This document shows positions 46,300-60,523 of a stretch of 64,000 nucleotides of DNA, piece after piece (within the stretch, counting starts at the first letter, position 1; the number at the start of each line of letters is the position of its first letter). The notes under the pieces are model-generated. The model did not search any database, was not told the DNA's origin, and was given only the letters and a program-made list of their open reading frames with translations. Source of the DNA: Gonapodya prolifera JEL478 (Eukaryota > Monoblepharomycota > Monoblepharidomycetes > Monoblepharidales > Gonapodyaceae); assembly GCA_001574975.1 (NCBI GenBank), contig KQ965743.1, positions 533,308 through 597,307 on the forward strand. Reading direction: 5' to 3'. The position numbers were made by a program, and so were the translations under genes.

Positions 46300-49200
46300 C
46301 TATTCAAACTTGCGACGCTTCAATGCAGCGATCTCACTCGCCAACGACGTTTTTGCCACATTCAAGTCGACTTTGCTGATCGTGTCAATGAGTCGTTGGG
46401 TGTGACTGTCATACTCGTACTGCTCCCTGAGAACACCCAAATACTCCAAGAGGCGCCGTTTTCCGTTAATGTGAGTCCGGTGTCTGGCCTTCTTCTCTGA
46501 ACTGAACGCTGCCCGCCAGGTGTCACGTTCCTCCTCTGCGCATTCCTTCACGTGATACAAATGCGAAATAACATCCTGCGCAGCAATGAGGGTTTTCTCC
46601 AATAGCCTGACCTGATGCTCCGCGTTACGCCGCCGACGAGTCTCCATTTCGACAATAGTGTCGTTGATAGCAGCCAGATTACGAAGGCGGGTCTGTACAT
46701 CTCGTAAGCTGATGAGATCGTCTGAGAGTTCCGCAATACTATCCTCCATCCGTTCTAACCTCGCTTCCGCCTGGCTGCTTACGAGTTGACTATTTTGTAG
46801 TTGTCGCTTCTCAGCATCAAGCTGCTCTTGCAAATCCAAAAGCAACTGTGATCTTGCCGCGATCTCTTCTCTCAATTGCGACTCTCTCGAAAGTATGTCG
46901 TCCCTTGAGGCTTGCAGGCCCTTCAGTGATCCCTGAAGCTCATCTTTCTCCTGCTGCAGCGCATCCAGATCTGCCTTCAAGCTTTCGATTGCTTGACTGC
47001 GGCTTTCGATTTCTCTCATGTGGTGTTCCTCCTTCTGTGCCAGCTCTCCCTCATGCTTATGGGCTTGCTCTTCCAAGTTTCGTCTGAGTAAGTCTGATTG
47101 CAACTCCAAATCGTTGACTTTCTCCGTTAGCCGTTCACTTGCGTTGTTGAGTCCATCTAATGCAGTCTTCTGTTCGTCCAGCAACGAGTTCTTCTCCACG
47201 AGAAGAACTTCAAGATTTCGAATCTTTGCCGCTTGCGCCTTCAGAATACCACCTGCATCAGTGAGAATTGACGTGACCTTTGGTCTGTCGGAGAGATCGC
47301 GAGATTGTGAGCTGACAACTGGTTCATCCCTTGAAATTGGAGGTCTTATTTGAGCGTTCATACCGATTGCACTCATGAGGGAAAACATATACTCACTTAA
47401 CAGACGCAACATCTGCAGCAAAAGCATGGGCTGCATTCTCGTATTCGGAAACCATCTGCTCCGACTCGGAAAGTCTTGCAATGAGATTATCCCGCTGCTT
47501 CACAGCAGTTTCCAGCTCCTTCTCTTTGGAAGATGATACAACGCGAAGTTCCTCGAGTAATTGGTCGCTTCTCGCAAGCTCGTCTTCAAGCTTGCTTAAT
47601 CGACTGGACATTGTGGCCTGTGTTGTCTCAAGATTAAGACGGAGAGATTCCGCATTGGATGATTCCAATTCCATTTTCGATTGGAGCTCCTTCAATGTAA
47701 CGTTTTGAGCTTCTTTATCGGCATTGAGAGCTCTGAGAGTAGTGGATAAGTCCATGTTGCTATCTTCCATTTCTCGCAATCGTCCACCATGTTCTTTGAG
47801 GTCCTGCGTAAGGGAAGCAACAATATCCTGGAAATGTAACTCTTTCAATTGCAAAGACTCCCTCAGCTTTGTGAGTTCGGTCTCTTGTATCGCAACCATC
47901 TCCTCGAGACCAGAGATCGCAGAATTGAACGCTTTTATGACGCCGTTTGTTTCCGCCAGATGAACTTGGCGGAGTTCGAGTTCGGTTTTCTTCTGACTTT
48001 CCAACGCTGTGCGCATTGCGTCTAAATCTTGTTCATGCTTTGAAACAGCGCTTCTTAGAACATTGGCTTCCTCTTCATAAGTCACTACTTTTCCGTGTAG
48101 CAGAGTGTTCTCCTGAATAAACTGGATTGCGTTCGCCTTGGCAGCCTCCAGCTCGTTGGATAAACGGTACCTCTCGCCTTCTGCGTCCGCAATCCTACTA
48201 GTGTGCGATGCTAGCTCCCCCTGAAGTCTTACAACAAGCTCTTCGCGCTCTTGCATTTTATCAGCAAGATCTCTGAGCTCTTTTTCACCTCTCTCTTTTT
48301 CGGAGAAGAGCTGTGATTTGAGGTTGTCGTGTTCATTCTGTTGTTCCAAAATGGTTTGCGTCAAGTCCGAATTTTCAACACGGAGCTTTTCTCCCTCTAC
48401 TTCATGGCTTTTAATGAGGTCTTTCAGCAACTGCAACTCCGCTTCACGTGAGGTAAGCACTTCCCTCGTCGATTTTAGATCGGACTCGTGCTGGTCGACC
48501 GTGATGGCCAAAGTCGACTTTTCCTCCCCGAGTTTGGCAATCGTCGATTTGAACTCATCTGAATGCCTCTCAAACTCCAACTTCTGATTTGTGAGTAGAG
48601 CTGTAATCTCGGCGATTTCATTGTTCTTGCTTTGGAGGTCCTCCGCCAGCTGCCTTTGCAATCCTTCGATTTCACTTTGCAGCTCAGCGATCTTATCAAT
48701 GTGTTGCTGGTTCTGCTGGCTAGATTGTTCTAGGTCACGATTTCGCACTTTCCGATCCTCGACAGTCATTTTGAGTTCGGTACCGAGAATTTCCACTTGC
48801 GTCTTCAATTTCTCGATCGTCCTATCTCTGGTCTGAAGTTCTTGTCGGGTCTGTGCGAGATCTTTCCGTGCTTCCTCATAGCGATCAGTCACTTCTGACA
48901 GATTCTGGAGTATTTGTTCTGATGCCTGTGGTGGAGAGCAATTCCAAGTCGCCAGAGTAAGCACTGATCAGGAGCACCAACTCACGCGTAACTTACCTCA
49001 TCCATGTCTTGTTCTTGCAGCTCCATTTCCTCTTTAAGTAATTGTATCTGTGTCGCCTTTGAAGCAACGAGTTCCTCAAACTCTGCCCGCAGTTTGGAAA
49101 TTGCTTGGTCTGCTCTCAGTTGCTCGGACACTCGGATATCGCGAAGTCGGCGAATCTCGCCGTCTTTGTGAGCAACCATGGCAGCCATCTCGTCACGGAC

Positions 49201-52200
49201 TACCTGCATTATTGTGGAATACTTGTCCTCTTGATCTCGCAAAGTTTGCGCAGTCGTTGCCTCTTTCTCCAGGGCGGCGTTCTGAAGGGCTGCAACTTGC
49301 TCATCAAATTGTTCCCTTGCCATCGTAATTTCTTGTTCGAGTCGTTTAATCTCCTCCTTACCCAATCCAATGCGTTCGGTTGCAACAGCAAGCTCTCGTG
49401 CGTGACCTTCCTTAATTGCCACAATATCTGCTTTATGTTGTAAGAGAATGCTCGCAGTGCTCCGAAGTTCGTCTTCTGTTGTGGCCACAGATTCCTGGAG
49501 ATCGAGGATTTCCTTTCTGAGTCCGACTTCAGTTATTTTCCGTTCTCGCAGTACGGCCGCTACTTCTGCTTCGCGATCCGCAAGCTCTCGCAACAGATCG
49601 TCGATCTTCTGCGTTTGCAGTTGCAACTCTCGAGTGAGTGTCACCTTTGTTTCTTCCAGGGAAGTCTTTGCATTTTCCAGGTTGCGCATTTCTCCGCGCA
49701 ATGTCGCCAAGTCAACGTTCGCAATTTCAAATAGCTTCTCCTGTGCAGTGTGAGACTTTTGGAGTTCCAAATAATTTGACTGTGAGTTTTGCAGTTCACG
49801 TTTAAAGGAATCTCTTTCGGCTGCGAGTGCTGCTGCCGTTTCAGCAGATTGGGTTTCGAGTTGGGCCAACTGCAAGCGCGTGTCGTTCAAATTCCCGCTC
49901 AAAGTAGAGGCATGAGCATCTTTTGCGTTGAGTAATTCTGTCATAGAAAGCATCGCGGCTTGGTGTTCTGATTTCGCATTTTCGTGATCTGCGAGGGCCC
50001 TACTGTGAAGATTCGTGCCTTCTGAGAGGTTGACTTCCAACGATGCAACACGTGACTCCAAAGCCTTTCTTTCTTCACCGTGTAATGTCAAAGCCTTCGA
50101 ATGTTCGGCTCTGAGTGCTTCGAGCTCCCGAGCATTCGCTTCCATGGCTGAAGTGCTGTGTAGAAGCTTCACCTCCAATTCATCAATCTTCGCCAAGTCT
50201 TCGGCAGATTTGGCCTTCCAGATTGACAGCTCCTCCTCGCGGAGACTACTTGCGTTACTTATGGTAAGCTCGAGGTCCGAAATTGCTTTCTCAAGCCGTA
50301 ATCGTTCTGAATTCAAAGTATCCATCTTTTGCTCGAGTGCTGCACGCTCTGCACTGAACGAGGCGGTACTGACGTCCTTTTCTTCCGTAAGGCGATTCAG
50401 GGCGTCTCGAGCGTCCGCCAACTGGGATTCCAGAGTTGTGATTTCATCGTCTTTCGATGACATCGAATTCCGGAGTGCTGTAAGTGTATTGAGGTGTTCC
50501 AATTGGATGGCCTCACGCTCAACGACAGACTTCCCATACTCGGCCTTGTGACCTGCAACATTGTCTTCCAGCTCTTTAAGGCGAGCTTCCAACGACGCTC
50601 GAATGTCAGCATGCAGATGTATTGCTTTTCGGTTCTCCTCGTGAAGAGACTCAAGCTCGCGAGCTCTATCAGCCAAAACGATGTTTTGTTTTGCAAGTTG
50701 TTCTTCCTTCTCTTGAAGAACGCGAGAATCTTGAGCTGTCTGGGTTTGAAGGTTGGCTATCTCCTCCTCATATTTCGCCTTTGTGGCAGCAAGTGTTGCT
50801 TCTAGTCCATCAAACTTCTCTTTTATTCCCGCAACTTCACGCGTGTGGCGTAAAGACGTCTCGGAGGATGCACTTTCCGATCTTGAACGCCATGTGTAAG
50901 TATCCCCCCCACAGTGAACCGCTCATCACATCACTCACTTTGCGATCATTTCGTGGAGGTTGGCTATTTGCGCTTCCGTGAGACTCAAAGTCTCTCGGAG
51001 CTCTGACTCTCTCTTATCTGCAGATTCCAGTTTTGATGTTGCTTCCGCCAATGCTTCCTGTAGGTCCTGCAGAGTCGTCTTCTTCAAAGCAATTTCATCT
51101 GCCAGAGCAAGAACTTCGCGCTCTTTGGCGGAAAGGTTGTCCCGAAGCTCCTTCTCCAACAGCGCGCGCTTCGAATTCTCCTGCGAGAGTTCTTCTTTCA
51201 GAACCTGAACTTCCTTTTGAACTTCCAAGATAACGGCATCTTTCTCCTTCACCGCTTCCTCCATCCTCTGAGCAGTGGCTGTCCGTTCATCAAGTTTAGC
51301 GGCCAATTCAGATTGCTGTTGGTTAAGCATCGTCTTGAGGCTCTCCACCTCGATCTGCACTTGATTTATAAAAGCTTCTTTGTCTTCCAACCTCTCCTCA
51401 AACTTCTCTCTCTCCTCGTTAACGGCCTCCTGTGCTTGGCTCCAGCCCACCATCGCCTCCTCCAGTTGTTCTTTTAGCACAGCGATCTGGTCTTCGTAGT
51501 TTTGAGAGTCGGCACGCTCTTCCTGTCGCTGTGCGTCAAGCTCCTGGAGCTCCTGAGTGAGGCGTTCAATTAGTTCCGAGTGTGCGCGATTGTCGATTTC
51601 AGAGCGGACTTGAGAATCCTCTGCTAATGACGCCACTTGAGAACGGAGGGTTGTTCGCTCCTGTTCCAATTCCCTCAAGTCATCTTCCTTCGTTTTGATG
51701 ACTCCCTTAAGTTGCCGAATGACCCGTTCTCGGTCTTCCACCTTAGCAGAAACGTCGGAAAGCTCGGCGTTCAGGGACTTTTGGAGATCGTTTTTCTCTC
51801 GATTAAGGCGCTGCAGCAATGCTTAGTTGGCCGAATCCACAAAGAGACGGCACCGGCAATAGCAAACTCACCAAAACTTCCCCTTCTTTGTACTTGACAG
51901 CCGCCTCATTCTTTCTGATCTCTTCTCGCAACGACTCCCTCTGCTGATGCCACTCATACGTAGCTCTATCCATTGCCTGTTCCCCAAAGCGCAGCTGCTG
52001 CTCCTTCTGCATCAGTTTCAGTCTGAGGTCTTCCAAGTCCGCCTGATATTGCGCTCGGATTTGCTGCTCTATATCCCTGTTCGCCCTTGCAAGCTCTGTA
52101 ATCCTTACATCGCGTTCTGCCAATTGGAACTCCAGGTTTTCTCGCAATGCACGCATTTCTTCTGTGGACACGGCTCCTTCCGCTAAGGATGCGGCATCAG

Positions 52201-54836
52201 ACGCAGCATAAGATGAAGCATCACCAGCGGCCGACGACACTGCACCGGCGGAAGCGGCAAGGTCTACCAATGCACGGACGCGCTGCTCTACGGATTCCTT
52301 CTCAGTAAGAAGAACTTCCCGTCGCTGGATAGCCTCATTAAGTGTTTCCTTCAGATGCTTGACACGAGCAAGAAGCAAGTCCTCCGGGGATTGAGGGATA
52401 TCCACAGGCGGTAAGTGTGGGACGAGAGTGCCATCCGGTTGGAGTTCCGCGTTGAGCGCAGTTACAAGTGCAGAGTAGCCCTAACCGCAAATTAATCACC
52501 GACGAAGGGACAAACACTCATAAAAAACCAGTGCTCGTATTTTTATCACAACGCATCATTTCCCTCACCTCCTTGGCGACTTGCAAGCGGGCCTCCGCGT
52601 CGTCAACTTTAACCTTCAGCTGCTCCATCACATCCTCATCTTTCTCTCGTTCACCTTCCACCTCCGCCAGCCTCTTCCTGACCTCTTCCACCTCCTTCTC
52701 CAGGTCCAATTTCTCCTCCTCCAGCTCCATCCGTCTCTTTTTCTCCCTCTCCAGCTCGACTCTCATTTCTTCCACTTTCGCCTCAGCTACCTCCACTTCT
52801 GCTGCCACACGCGCCGCTTCCGATCGCACTTTATCAACTTCACCAGCCGTCCGTCGCTGCTCGTCTCGCGCAACCCCACGCATTCCTTCCATGGCTGCCT
52901 CATGTGACTCAACGAGACCACGCAAACGAGACAGCTCTGCCCGTAGTTGAGAGAGATCAGCATCCGCATCAGAGAGGGCCAGGTCCAGGGCAGACTCTCG
53001 CGACTTCAAGGCAGAAAGGTCGGACTGGAGTAGTGATATTTGAGAGTCTCTAAGAGACAACTCCCGTTGGAATTGCGCATTCCTAAATTGCGAACAAGTC
53101 CGTGAGTCAAGCGTCCAGGAGAAAATTGCGGAAGGGCCAGACCAGACACAGCATATCGATTCTTGTGTCTGCGTGAGAGCGGTAAAGTTTGCCTTCACCT
53201 TCTCCTCACCTTAGCTTCAAATCCTCTTCTGCCGCCTCTACGCGCTTCTCTGCAACCTTTGCCCTGTACCCCACCTCTTCCACCTCCTCCTTCAACTCCG
53301 ATTCCCTATCTTGCATCTCTGCCCTAATTCTCCCAATCTGCAGTCCTCTCTCTCTGGCCGCCCGCTCAAACTGCTGTTTCACCATGGCGAGTTCGTCCTC
53401 AAGCCGGGTTACCTCGGCGGCACGATCAGAGAGAAGAAGGTTATAGCGGGACTCGAGCTTCCGGTGCTGGTCACGGCGCTCACGGGAAGCCCGGCGTGAG
53501 TGCTTAGAGAGTGACGAAAGCTGGTGGGTGAGGTTTGTGATTTGTGAGTCCTTTTCGCGGAGAGTGGCCTGGCAGAAAGGCAGCCTTAAGGTTAAAAACA
53601 ATCGCGCAGAGAAACTCAAACCAATCTGATGTAAATTCATCATATCCTCATCGTCATCATTCAAGAAGCCGCATTCGCTCCCTCCCCCGTTCCCAATAAG
53701 CTCCCTCCCAAATCAGCGATAATTACCTCCATCTCTTCTTCCCTCCTTTTTGCTTCGATCCGCAGCTCTTCGAGGAGACCTTCTCTCTCCATCTGTGCCG
53801 CCCGCAGCTCGGCAGCCCATGCCGCAACCTCAATGCGACGAGTGCGAGCCAGTCGCTCTCCCGCATGGCCCGACGTCGGCGATGTCGGGGAGGTAGGGGA
53901 AGTTGGGGAGAGGGGTGGGTCGGAAGGAGACATGGTCGGCGAGCGCGGTGTCGGGGTAGTGGAAGTTGGGCGGAACCCTGGGTTGCTATCGGAAGCAGCG
54001 GCTCCAAGAAGGGTTTCCGCAGCAGAGTGGCGCTCATCCATGGCACGCCTCTCCGAGTAGGCGCGTTGAAGTCTGGAGGTGTTACGTTCCAGCTCGTCCC
54101 GGAGCCGGAATACGAAGGCGGCGAGTTGTTCCTCTGCGACGAGGAGGGATGCGGCAAGTTTGGTGGACTCAGATCGAAGCGAAGAACGCTCAGCGAGGAG
54201 AGGGGCGATCGAGGGGTGGGAGGAGAGGTGGGAGGGCAGCTCATCGGATTTAAATCGGGGTGAAGGTGCGTCAACGACGTCTCCGTGCCCAAGAGCGCCC
54301 GCGTTCGCGAGTGTGCCCGAGGAGGACGATATTGAAAGCATAGAGGAAGTGGAGGACGATGTGCGGTGTCGGCGAGAAAGTCTGACCGGGTGGATCAGGC
54401 GCGATGCCTTTTCGGGTGACGGTGGACGTCCCGCGGCCGAGGATGGGCCTGGGACTGAGACTTCCGTAGAAGCATCGTCCTTGAGCGTAGCGTAAGATGC
54501 GGCGGGGGAAGACGCTGGTGAGTCGGGTGCTCCAGCCAGTCCGCCATGTGTCCCTTGTGCTTGCGAAGCTTCTATGTCCGCCGCCTTTGCAGAAATGTTG
54601 GCCTCTACTTGTTGCAGGCGAGAAGCGAGCTCAGTCTGTGATTTTCTGATATCATCGACGTTTTTGTGAAGGGAGGAGATGGTGGAAGAGGAGGTATTGA
54701 TGGCACGTAAAGCAGGGGTGTCAGACACCGGAGGATGCTGCAGTGAGAGCCGCAGAGGAAGCGCGGATGACGCGGGTTGCTGGGGGGATGGGGGAGGGAG
54801 GTGAGCTGTATTGAAGGGATTTGTCTCCCCTTCCAA
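46300..54836 (-). CDS. Giant coiled-coil protein (about 2650 residues)
   Basis: Eight exons stay in one frame for about 2649 codons: 54836-53727, 53568-53210, 53082-52569, 52480-51872, 51810-50939, 50881-48997, 48925-47397 and 47371-46300. The N-terminal ~390 residues are Pro/Ser-rich with a low-complexity SPTSPTSPTSPTS run. From about residue 390 onward nearly everything is heptad-like coiled coil rich in Glu, Leu, Lys and Gln. No motor, GRIP, FHA or membrane segment was seen. The C-terminus (HINGKRRLLEYLGVLREQYE to IAALKRRKFE) is a short basic region. Architecture resembles Golgi tethers, spindle-pole/centrosomal scaffolds or Mlp/TPR proteins, and sequence alone does not choose. The 54836 end is a TTG with an in-frame stop just upstream, so the true ATG must lie in a 5' exon that I could not place. 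Confidence 0.85.
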
Positions 54837-55900
54837 GCTTTAAACAATGCCCCAGACACAAAGAATCGGGAAGATTCCAACAGAACTCAGTGGATGAGAC
54901 AGACGATACAGTGATCGTCAAGAAAATCGGGAAACGAAAGCTCCATCTCACCGCAATCTGGTCCCGATACTTTCAACAAGGCGGCGATCGAACAAGCTCT
55001 CCTTGCCCTGCCATCCCGTGTCGCTCCCGTCATTGTATATCGTCTCTTTCCTGCGATCCCCGAATGCTGTGACATTTCCCCTTTCCAGCTGGGTTCCCTG
55101 CTTCTTGCTCCCCTTGCAACCCTTCAGCAGTATTACTCACCACCCGCGCAGTGACACCGGCCATCCACCAATTTTCCCGGCTCTCAATTTCCTGAAGTAT
55201 CCTGTTGGAGAGGGGAGGCCGCCGGGGATGGAGAAGGGAAGGTGTGGCGCTTGTGAAAGAGGCTGCACTCAAGTGGGGTGGGTCTTTGTTGCAGGGAATG
55301 AGTCAAGTTATGCACCAGAGAAGAAGAATTGCTTTTCAAATTAATTTAGCAACCGCATTTCTGAATTGATAATGCGTCTAGTAAACATCCAGACTATTCC
55401 GAAACGTGAAGCCTTTAGTGAGCGTACCCGAACGTTACGTGTTCAAATCTTTTGGTCTGCGTGCATGAGATGAAATGCCGCACTTTTTGTCTGTCTGCCT
55501 GTCCGTGCCCGTTGCCAAACGGATGGTCTGCACCCTGGCCATACAAAAGTATATATATACCATTAGATTTGATGGTGGATACCGGCGAAGTCCTTGAGGA
55601 ACTAAGCCCACCATCAAAAATTGCTTTTTCTCAAATTGTCAAACGACATACACTCCTCCAGGTTCCAGGCACATCTCCCAAACAGACGACCCGATAGAGC
55701 CTCAGCACGTCCATTGAAGCTGGGCAAACGCTGCAGCGCACAAAGACACCGACTTCCTAGTCGTCAAGGCAAGGGGCGTGAAAGGGGTGCCGGAGAGCAG
55801 GGAGGAAAGGCGGAGGCAGTGGCTTGCGGAGTAGGGAAGATATTGCATAAAAAATGAACTTACACGTAACACGCATCACCCCTCAACCTCAAACATTGTG
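54837..55900. other. Upstream region of the coiled-coil gene
   Basis: About 1 kb with no supported gene. It should contain the missing first exon and promoter of the minus-strand coiled-coil gene. A short TATATATAT run is at 55549-55558. Confidence 0.4.
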
Positions 55901-58900
55901 ACCCACCATCAGTTATCCCTTGATTGGTCTCTTCATCACCACGTGCGCTCACTTTTCGGTGGGGGCCGGTAACCAGGGGGCCGATGCCACGTCACCTGCT
56001 CGTGCGCATATATTTGCAGACCGAATTCGTGACCCTGTTCCAAGTTATGCTCTCATGAGCACAATATTTGAGCCCCCATGGTCGTACAGTCTTTGTGACC
56101 TTTGCACCGTTGATGTAGTTTGTCACAACCTTTGGAGAGAGAAACCGATGACACGAGCTGCACAGCGCGGAGGAATTGTATTCATCCAGTTCAACGCATG
56201 AAAATGGGACATTCCGGTTGAAGACTTCTCAACTCTGCAGTCCTGTCAAAGAGGGAGATCTCTTGCTTGAAAATTCCGCCGTGACTGATTGCATTTGCTT
56301 CATCAGATCTCTGAATTTATTGTGCTGGCTGGGCGCCTGGCCCCGTGTTGATACGCCACATCTGGCGTTTCCAAAATGTACTTGGATTTTTTCCAATCTC
56401 TGCGCAAGATGGTACTGTCATCGGTTTCAAAATGAGCAAATAGTCGGCGTATTATACGTGCTAGTTCCCGTTGTGTGCGAATGTATGTGCGAAACTCCAA
56501 ATGATGAAAAAAGTCATTGTTGTAAAAAGTCAATAGATTGCTGAAATGGGGCCCAGTTGCTCTCAAGTACTGGTCCAATTTTGCAATTTTACTTATCTGC
56601 TTCAAGGGAAGTTTTGCTTCAAAGTCAGTGATTGTGACAGAGTTCCCATTTTGATTTTGATCAGACCTTTCCTTTGACACAGAATAGAATGGCCAGACAT
56701 CACCATGTTGAATTTTTCCAACCCATAGAGCCAAGGAAGCAGGGTCACCAAGACAAACCCTGCTGGGTAATAAGTTGACATTCCACTGTCTCGGGTTGTA
56801 TCCACAGTGCTGGTAAACTTCTTTGGTTGTAATAGAGGTAATAACTTCAGCCTCCTGTGGTGATACTTTGTCTCCATTTTCATTGACATATGCCTAGTCC
56901 TGTCCAACTGAATGGGGCCACATCACATTTTTCAAGCTTGCACTGGCCATTTGCTGAGGGAGTCTTTGCAATTGCTCCTCAAGACTAATGCTCTTCTGTT
57001 GCTTTTCCTCATCTGAGGGTAAGTGGACCTGGATATGAGGCTTGAGGGACAAGCAGACCATTGGCCTCCCCCTATTCAGGTCAACGAACACATTATGAAC
57101 ACCTGTGTTAGCAAACAAATCCAGGATTATTTCCCTGCTGAGGGGAGTAGATTTTGGTACAAGGGGCACTGTGAGCAGTTCATGCTTGCACAGAACCTGG
57201 TTTGGTTAGATGATGCTGATGGGTTGTCAAAAGAAGGGGCAGTGGAATCAGCAGTGTTCCTGTGACCATGAGTATTAGAACCACCAGCAGCCGCAAAAGC
57301 CAGGGGCACTAATAGTTGTATAAAAAGGTGTTGTAGTGGGTACTACAGACACAAAGACACTCACCTGCCCCCAATACAGCAGCATTAGCCAATGTCCTCT
57401 TTTGCCTGAGCCAGAACAGGATATGGACTGTTGTGCAATCAATAAGTACTATCATGGATTTATGGGCAACAACATTGTCACCACGCTTTTCAGGCTGTAG
57501 TGTGTGAGGGCAAAAACAAAAGGACCAAAACATAGATTCATTGGTCTTGTATCCAAACAACAAAAGTGTTTCATACAATTTACATCTGAAGATTTTATGA
57601 GTGTCATTGGTTGGGGTTTGTAGACTTCAAAACAAGGCAGATGAAACATACTGTTTCAGAAGCTCCCAATGAATTATGCAAGTAATGATGACTGGATTTG
57701 GTGTAAGTTTTGGCAATGGACACAAATGCAATCTCTCTATCTAATCCTTTCTTTCCTTTCTTGTAGTCTCCTCTGGGGATTCCTGTTGTTATCAACATCC
57801 ATAGCAGCTTTCTCTGCATCCTTTGACAATGCTACCATGGCAGTAGGTGTGGCAATTTCTGCTTTCCAGTGTACTCCTCCCTGGGTAATGACACAGAAAA
57901 CATAGACTCCAAGTTCTTGGAGATACTGGAGTAAACATAATCAGCTAGCCCAGGTGTATCAGGGGAAATTATAATTGCATTGGTGCTGTGCCCCAAGTTT
58001 TTGTATAAGTCCTGTAACCTTTCCCAGCAGGCAGCATTACAGTGCCTCCTCATGCACCCCATCCCAGCAAATTTGGGATTTGCAGCCTGTTTATCTCTGT
58101 GCAAAAGATTCTCAAGCACAATTGCTGCAATCTTATACTGGACTAATCTTTTGAGACAGATACCTCTGGCTTGCAAGAGTTCCACATTTTCTTCTTGGCA
58201 TAGCTGATCTGAACGGATACTATCTTCACTGACCATGTTGATAGGTGTCTCTTGCAGCATCCTTTCAACAAGAACTTCAATGGCACCTTTCAAGCCCTGC
58301 TTTAAGTGTTAATAGCTGCTGACTTGAGACAATCCAGCCTTCTTCTGTCGATGGGCATTAGATTCAAAATCTCTGTTTCTCTTCCTATCCTCATGTCAGG
58401 CACCTTGTTCATGTCTTTTCAACAAATTGACTACCTTCTCCAGGTCACAATGTAGTGCTGGGTCCTGGGCAAGCATGTCCTCTGATGGGAAGATTGGGTG
58501 TCTCCCACTCCACCAAACACAGAGTGAATAATGTTTTTGCCAGGCTTGAGGCAATTGAATACCTCAGTCTGTAATTCAGCTGGCAAAACCCAACTCTGTG
58601 ACTGATGTTTCAGCTTTATATCAGGAAAAAGCTCCCTGAGCTTCTTGTACACAGTTGTCCTTGTGTTTGATAATTGGTTCTTCACATTGAGAGGTACTGT
58701 GCAAAGAGCATACATGATCAACAAAGCAATAGTTTGATCCACAATCCTTAAAGATAATTTTCCAATAATTCCTTTCCCTGAATTTGGAGAAGATGAAAAT
58801 GGAGGAGAAGGAGGGGAGGATTTGTTGATTGCAGCAGGAGCAGGAAGAATTTCAGACAATGTATGATTCAGAGGTGGTGCAGGGTGGCATGGAGCACTAA

Positions 58901-59863
58901 AGGTATCCTGATGTGAGGTGGATGGTAAGGTTGACTGACATCTTGTCTGATGCATCCTAGAGTTTGTGTGGGTTATAAGAAGAGGATTCATAGGACTATG
59001 AAGGTTATGAGACATACCATTTCCACTTTGGGGACTATATCCAATTGTATTCTACTCTGCAGTCTCCCCTGTTTAGTTTTCTCAAGAAGTTGTGCAACTT
59101 CTGCCACCTGTCTCATGTTTGCAACCAATGCATTCACTTGAGGTTCCTCCATCAAACTTGATACATTAAATCCATGACCAGAAAATTCACCAAGAAGATG
59201 TGAAGAAATGTCATTGACTTGTTGCATAACATTCTCCACCACAATTGCTGATTGTGTCAAGCTCCCATTAACTTTTTCTGTGTGGTGTTGAAGAAGCAGG
59301 TGAACCCTTGTTGATATGCATTGTATGAAATCCTGTGCTAACATTCCTGATCCAATCTCAAACACAGCTCCAGCAGCAGTGTTTGCTATTCTGTTTGCAA
59401 GATGACCATCTCCACCAATTGGCATCTTTAACAGGCTACTTTCAGGTTGGTCTCTGATAAGAACTTTTGTCAAAAGTGCCAATGCTCCTTTCAATTTTGT
59501 TTTAAGCTGCTTCTGGAGCATAGAGTCATTTGTAGAATCATTGACTGCCAAGATAGTTTAATAAAATGTTCTGAGAAATTGGAGCACACCTACTGCAATT
59601 GAACCTTGTGAAAAGTCCAGCAAAAGATTGTGTTGCCAGTAATCAATCTGAATCTGCAAAGAATTAAGGACCACATCTGGAAGAGTGATTGGCCACTCTC
59701 TTTTGATCAAGATATCTTCTAATTTCTCATGCTTCCCAGACATGAGCAAATCAGCCAGAAGGCCTTTCAGCTGTGTCCACACAGCTGCTTTTGGTGCCTG
59801 CACTGACATGGCATTATCAACCAATACTCCCAAGAGATTCAGCAAGTTTGCGTTGATGGTATT

Positions 59864-60083
59864 TGCTACACAACCTAGGTGAGCTACACAAGCCTGTAAA
59901 CTGCAGGAACATGCTTATATCATTAAAAGTAGTTAATGAGTTGGTTTACACATGGAACTCACCAGCAGGAACACAACACCAAACTCAGGGTGCGTCCTGC
60001 AGGTGCACACATCTAATCTCATGACCACATTAGTGGCACAGCACCTAACACCTCACACTATATACCATGTCAATGGATGTCAC
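59864..60083 (-). repeat. Repeat unit A (inverted copy of B and C)
   Basis: Read on the minus strand, this matches units B and C. It has ATCCATTGACATGG, GCTGTGCCACTAATGTGG, TGCACCTGCAGGACG, then a GTGAGTTCCATG donor-like site, later TTCCTGCAGTTTACAGGC, and ends CAGCTCACCTAGGTTGTGTAG-like. It lies head to head with unit B, 197 bp away. Confidence 0.8.
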
Positions 60084-60280
60084 CTGAAGCTATGGTGACA
60101 GTATTAATGCTATCTTTCTTCCAATTAACAACAGCTTGGGAAAAGGCCTAAACATTTCAGAATTGAAAGATATGTGGGTGGAAATGTGATTGCTTTTTAA
60201 CAAGAGGCAAACACTCACCAAGGGGGGGATTTAACAAAACTCTGGTAGTTTTTTTTCATACTGATTTGTCACAATACCCA

Positions 60281-60523
60281 TCTTGTCACACTGACATCCA
60301 CTAATGTGGAGTATATAGTGTAGTATGAGTGTTGGGTATTAGCTGCTGTGCCACTACTGTGGCCGCGGNTTTAGATGTGCACACCTGCAGGACGTGCCCT
60401 AAGTTTGGCATCACGTTCCTGCAGGTGAGTTCTATGCACATTACGTCTTGCTATGTACATCTGATCATATATACACGTTCCTGCAGTTTACAGGCTCGTG
60501 CAGCTCACCTAGGTTGTGTAGCA
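60281..60523 (+). repeat. Repeat unit B
   Basis: Plus-strand copy beginning CTGACATCCACTAATGTGG and containing TGTGGCCGCGG (with an N at 60369), CACACCTGCAGGACGTGCCC, TTCCTGCAGGTGAGTTC and GCAGCTCACCTAGGTTGTG. It is about 85-90% identical to unit C by eye. Confidence 0.85.

Noticed and set aside
53833-54495. Plus-strand frames over the coiled-coil gene N-terminus
   Set aside because: They mirror the repetitive SPTSPTS-encoding DNA and have no independent support.
55420-55870. Small plus-strand genes near 55.5 kb
   Set aside because: Short frames with no homology, no splice logic and no conserved motif.
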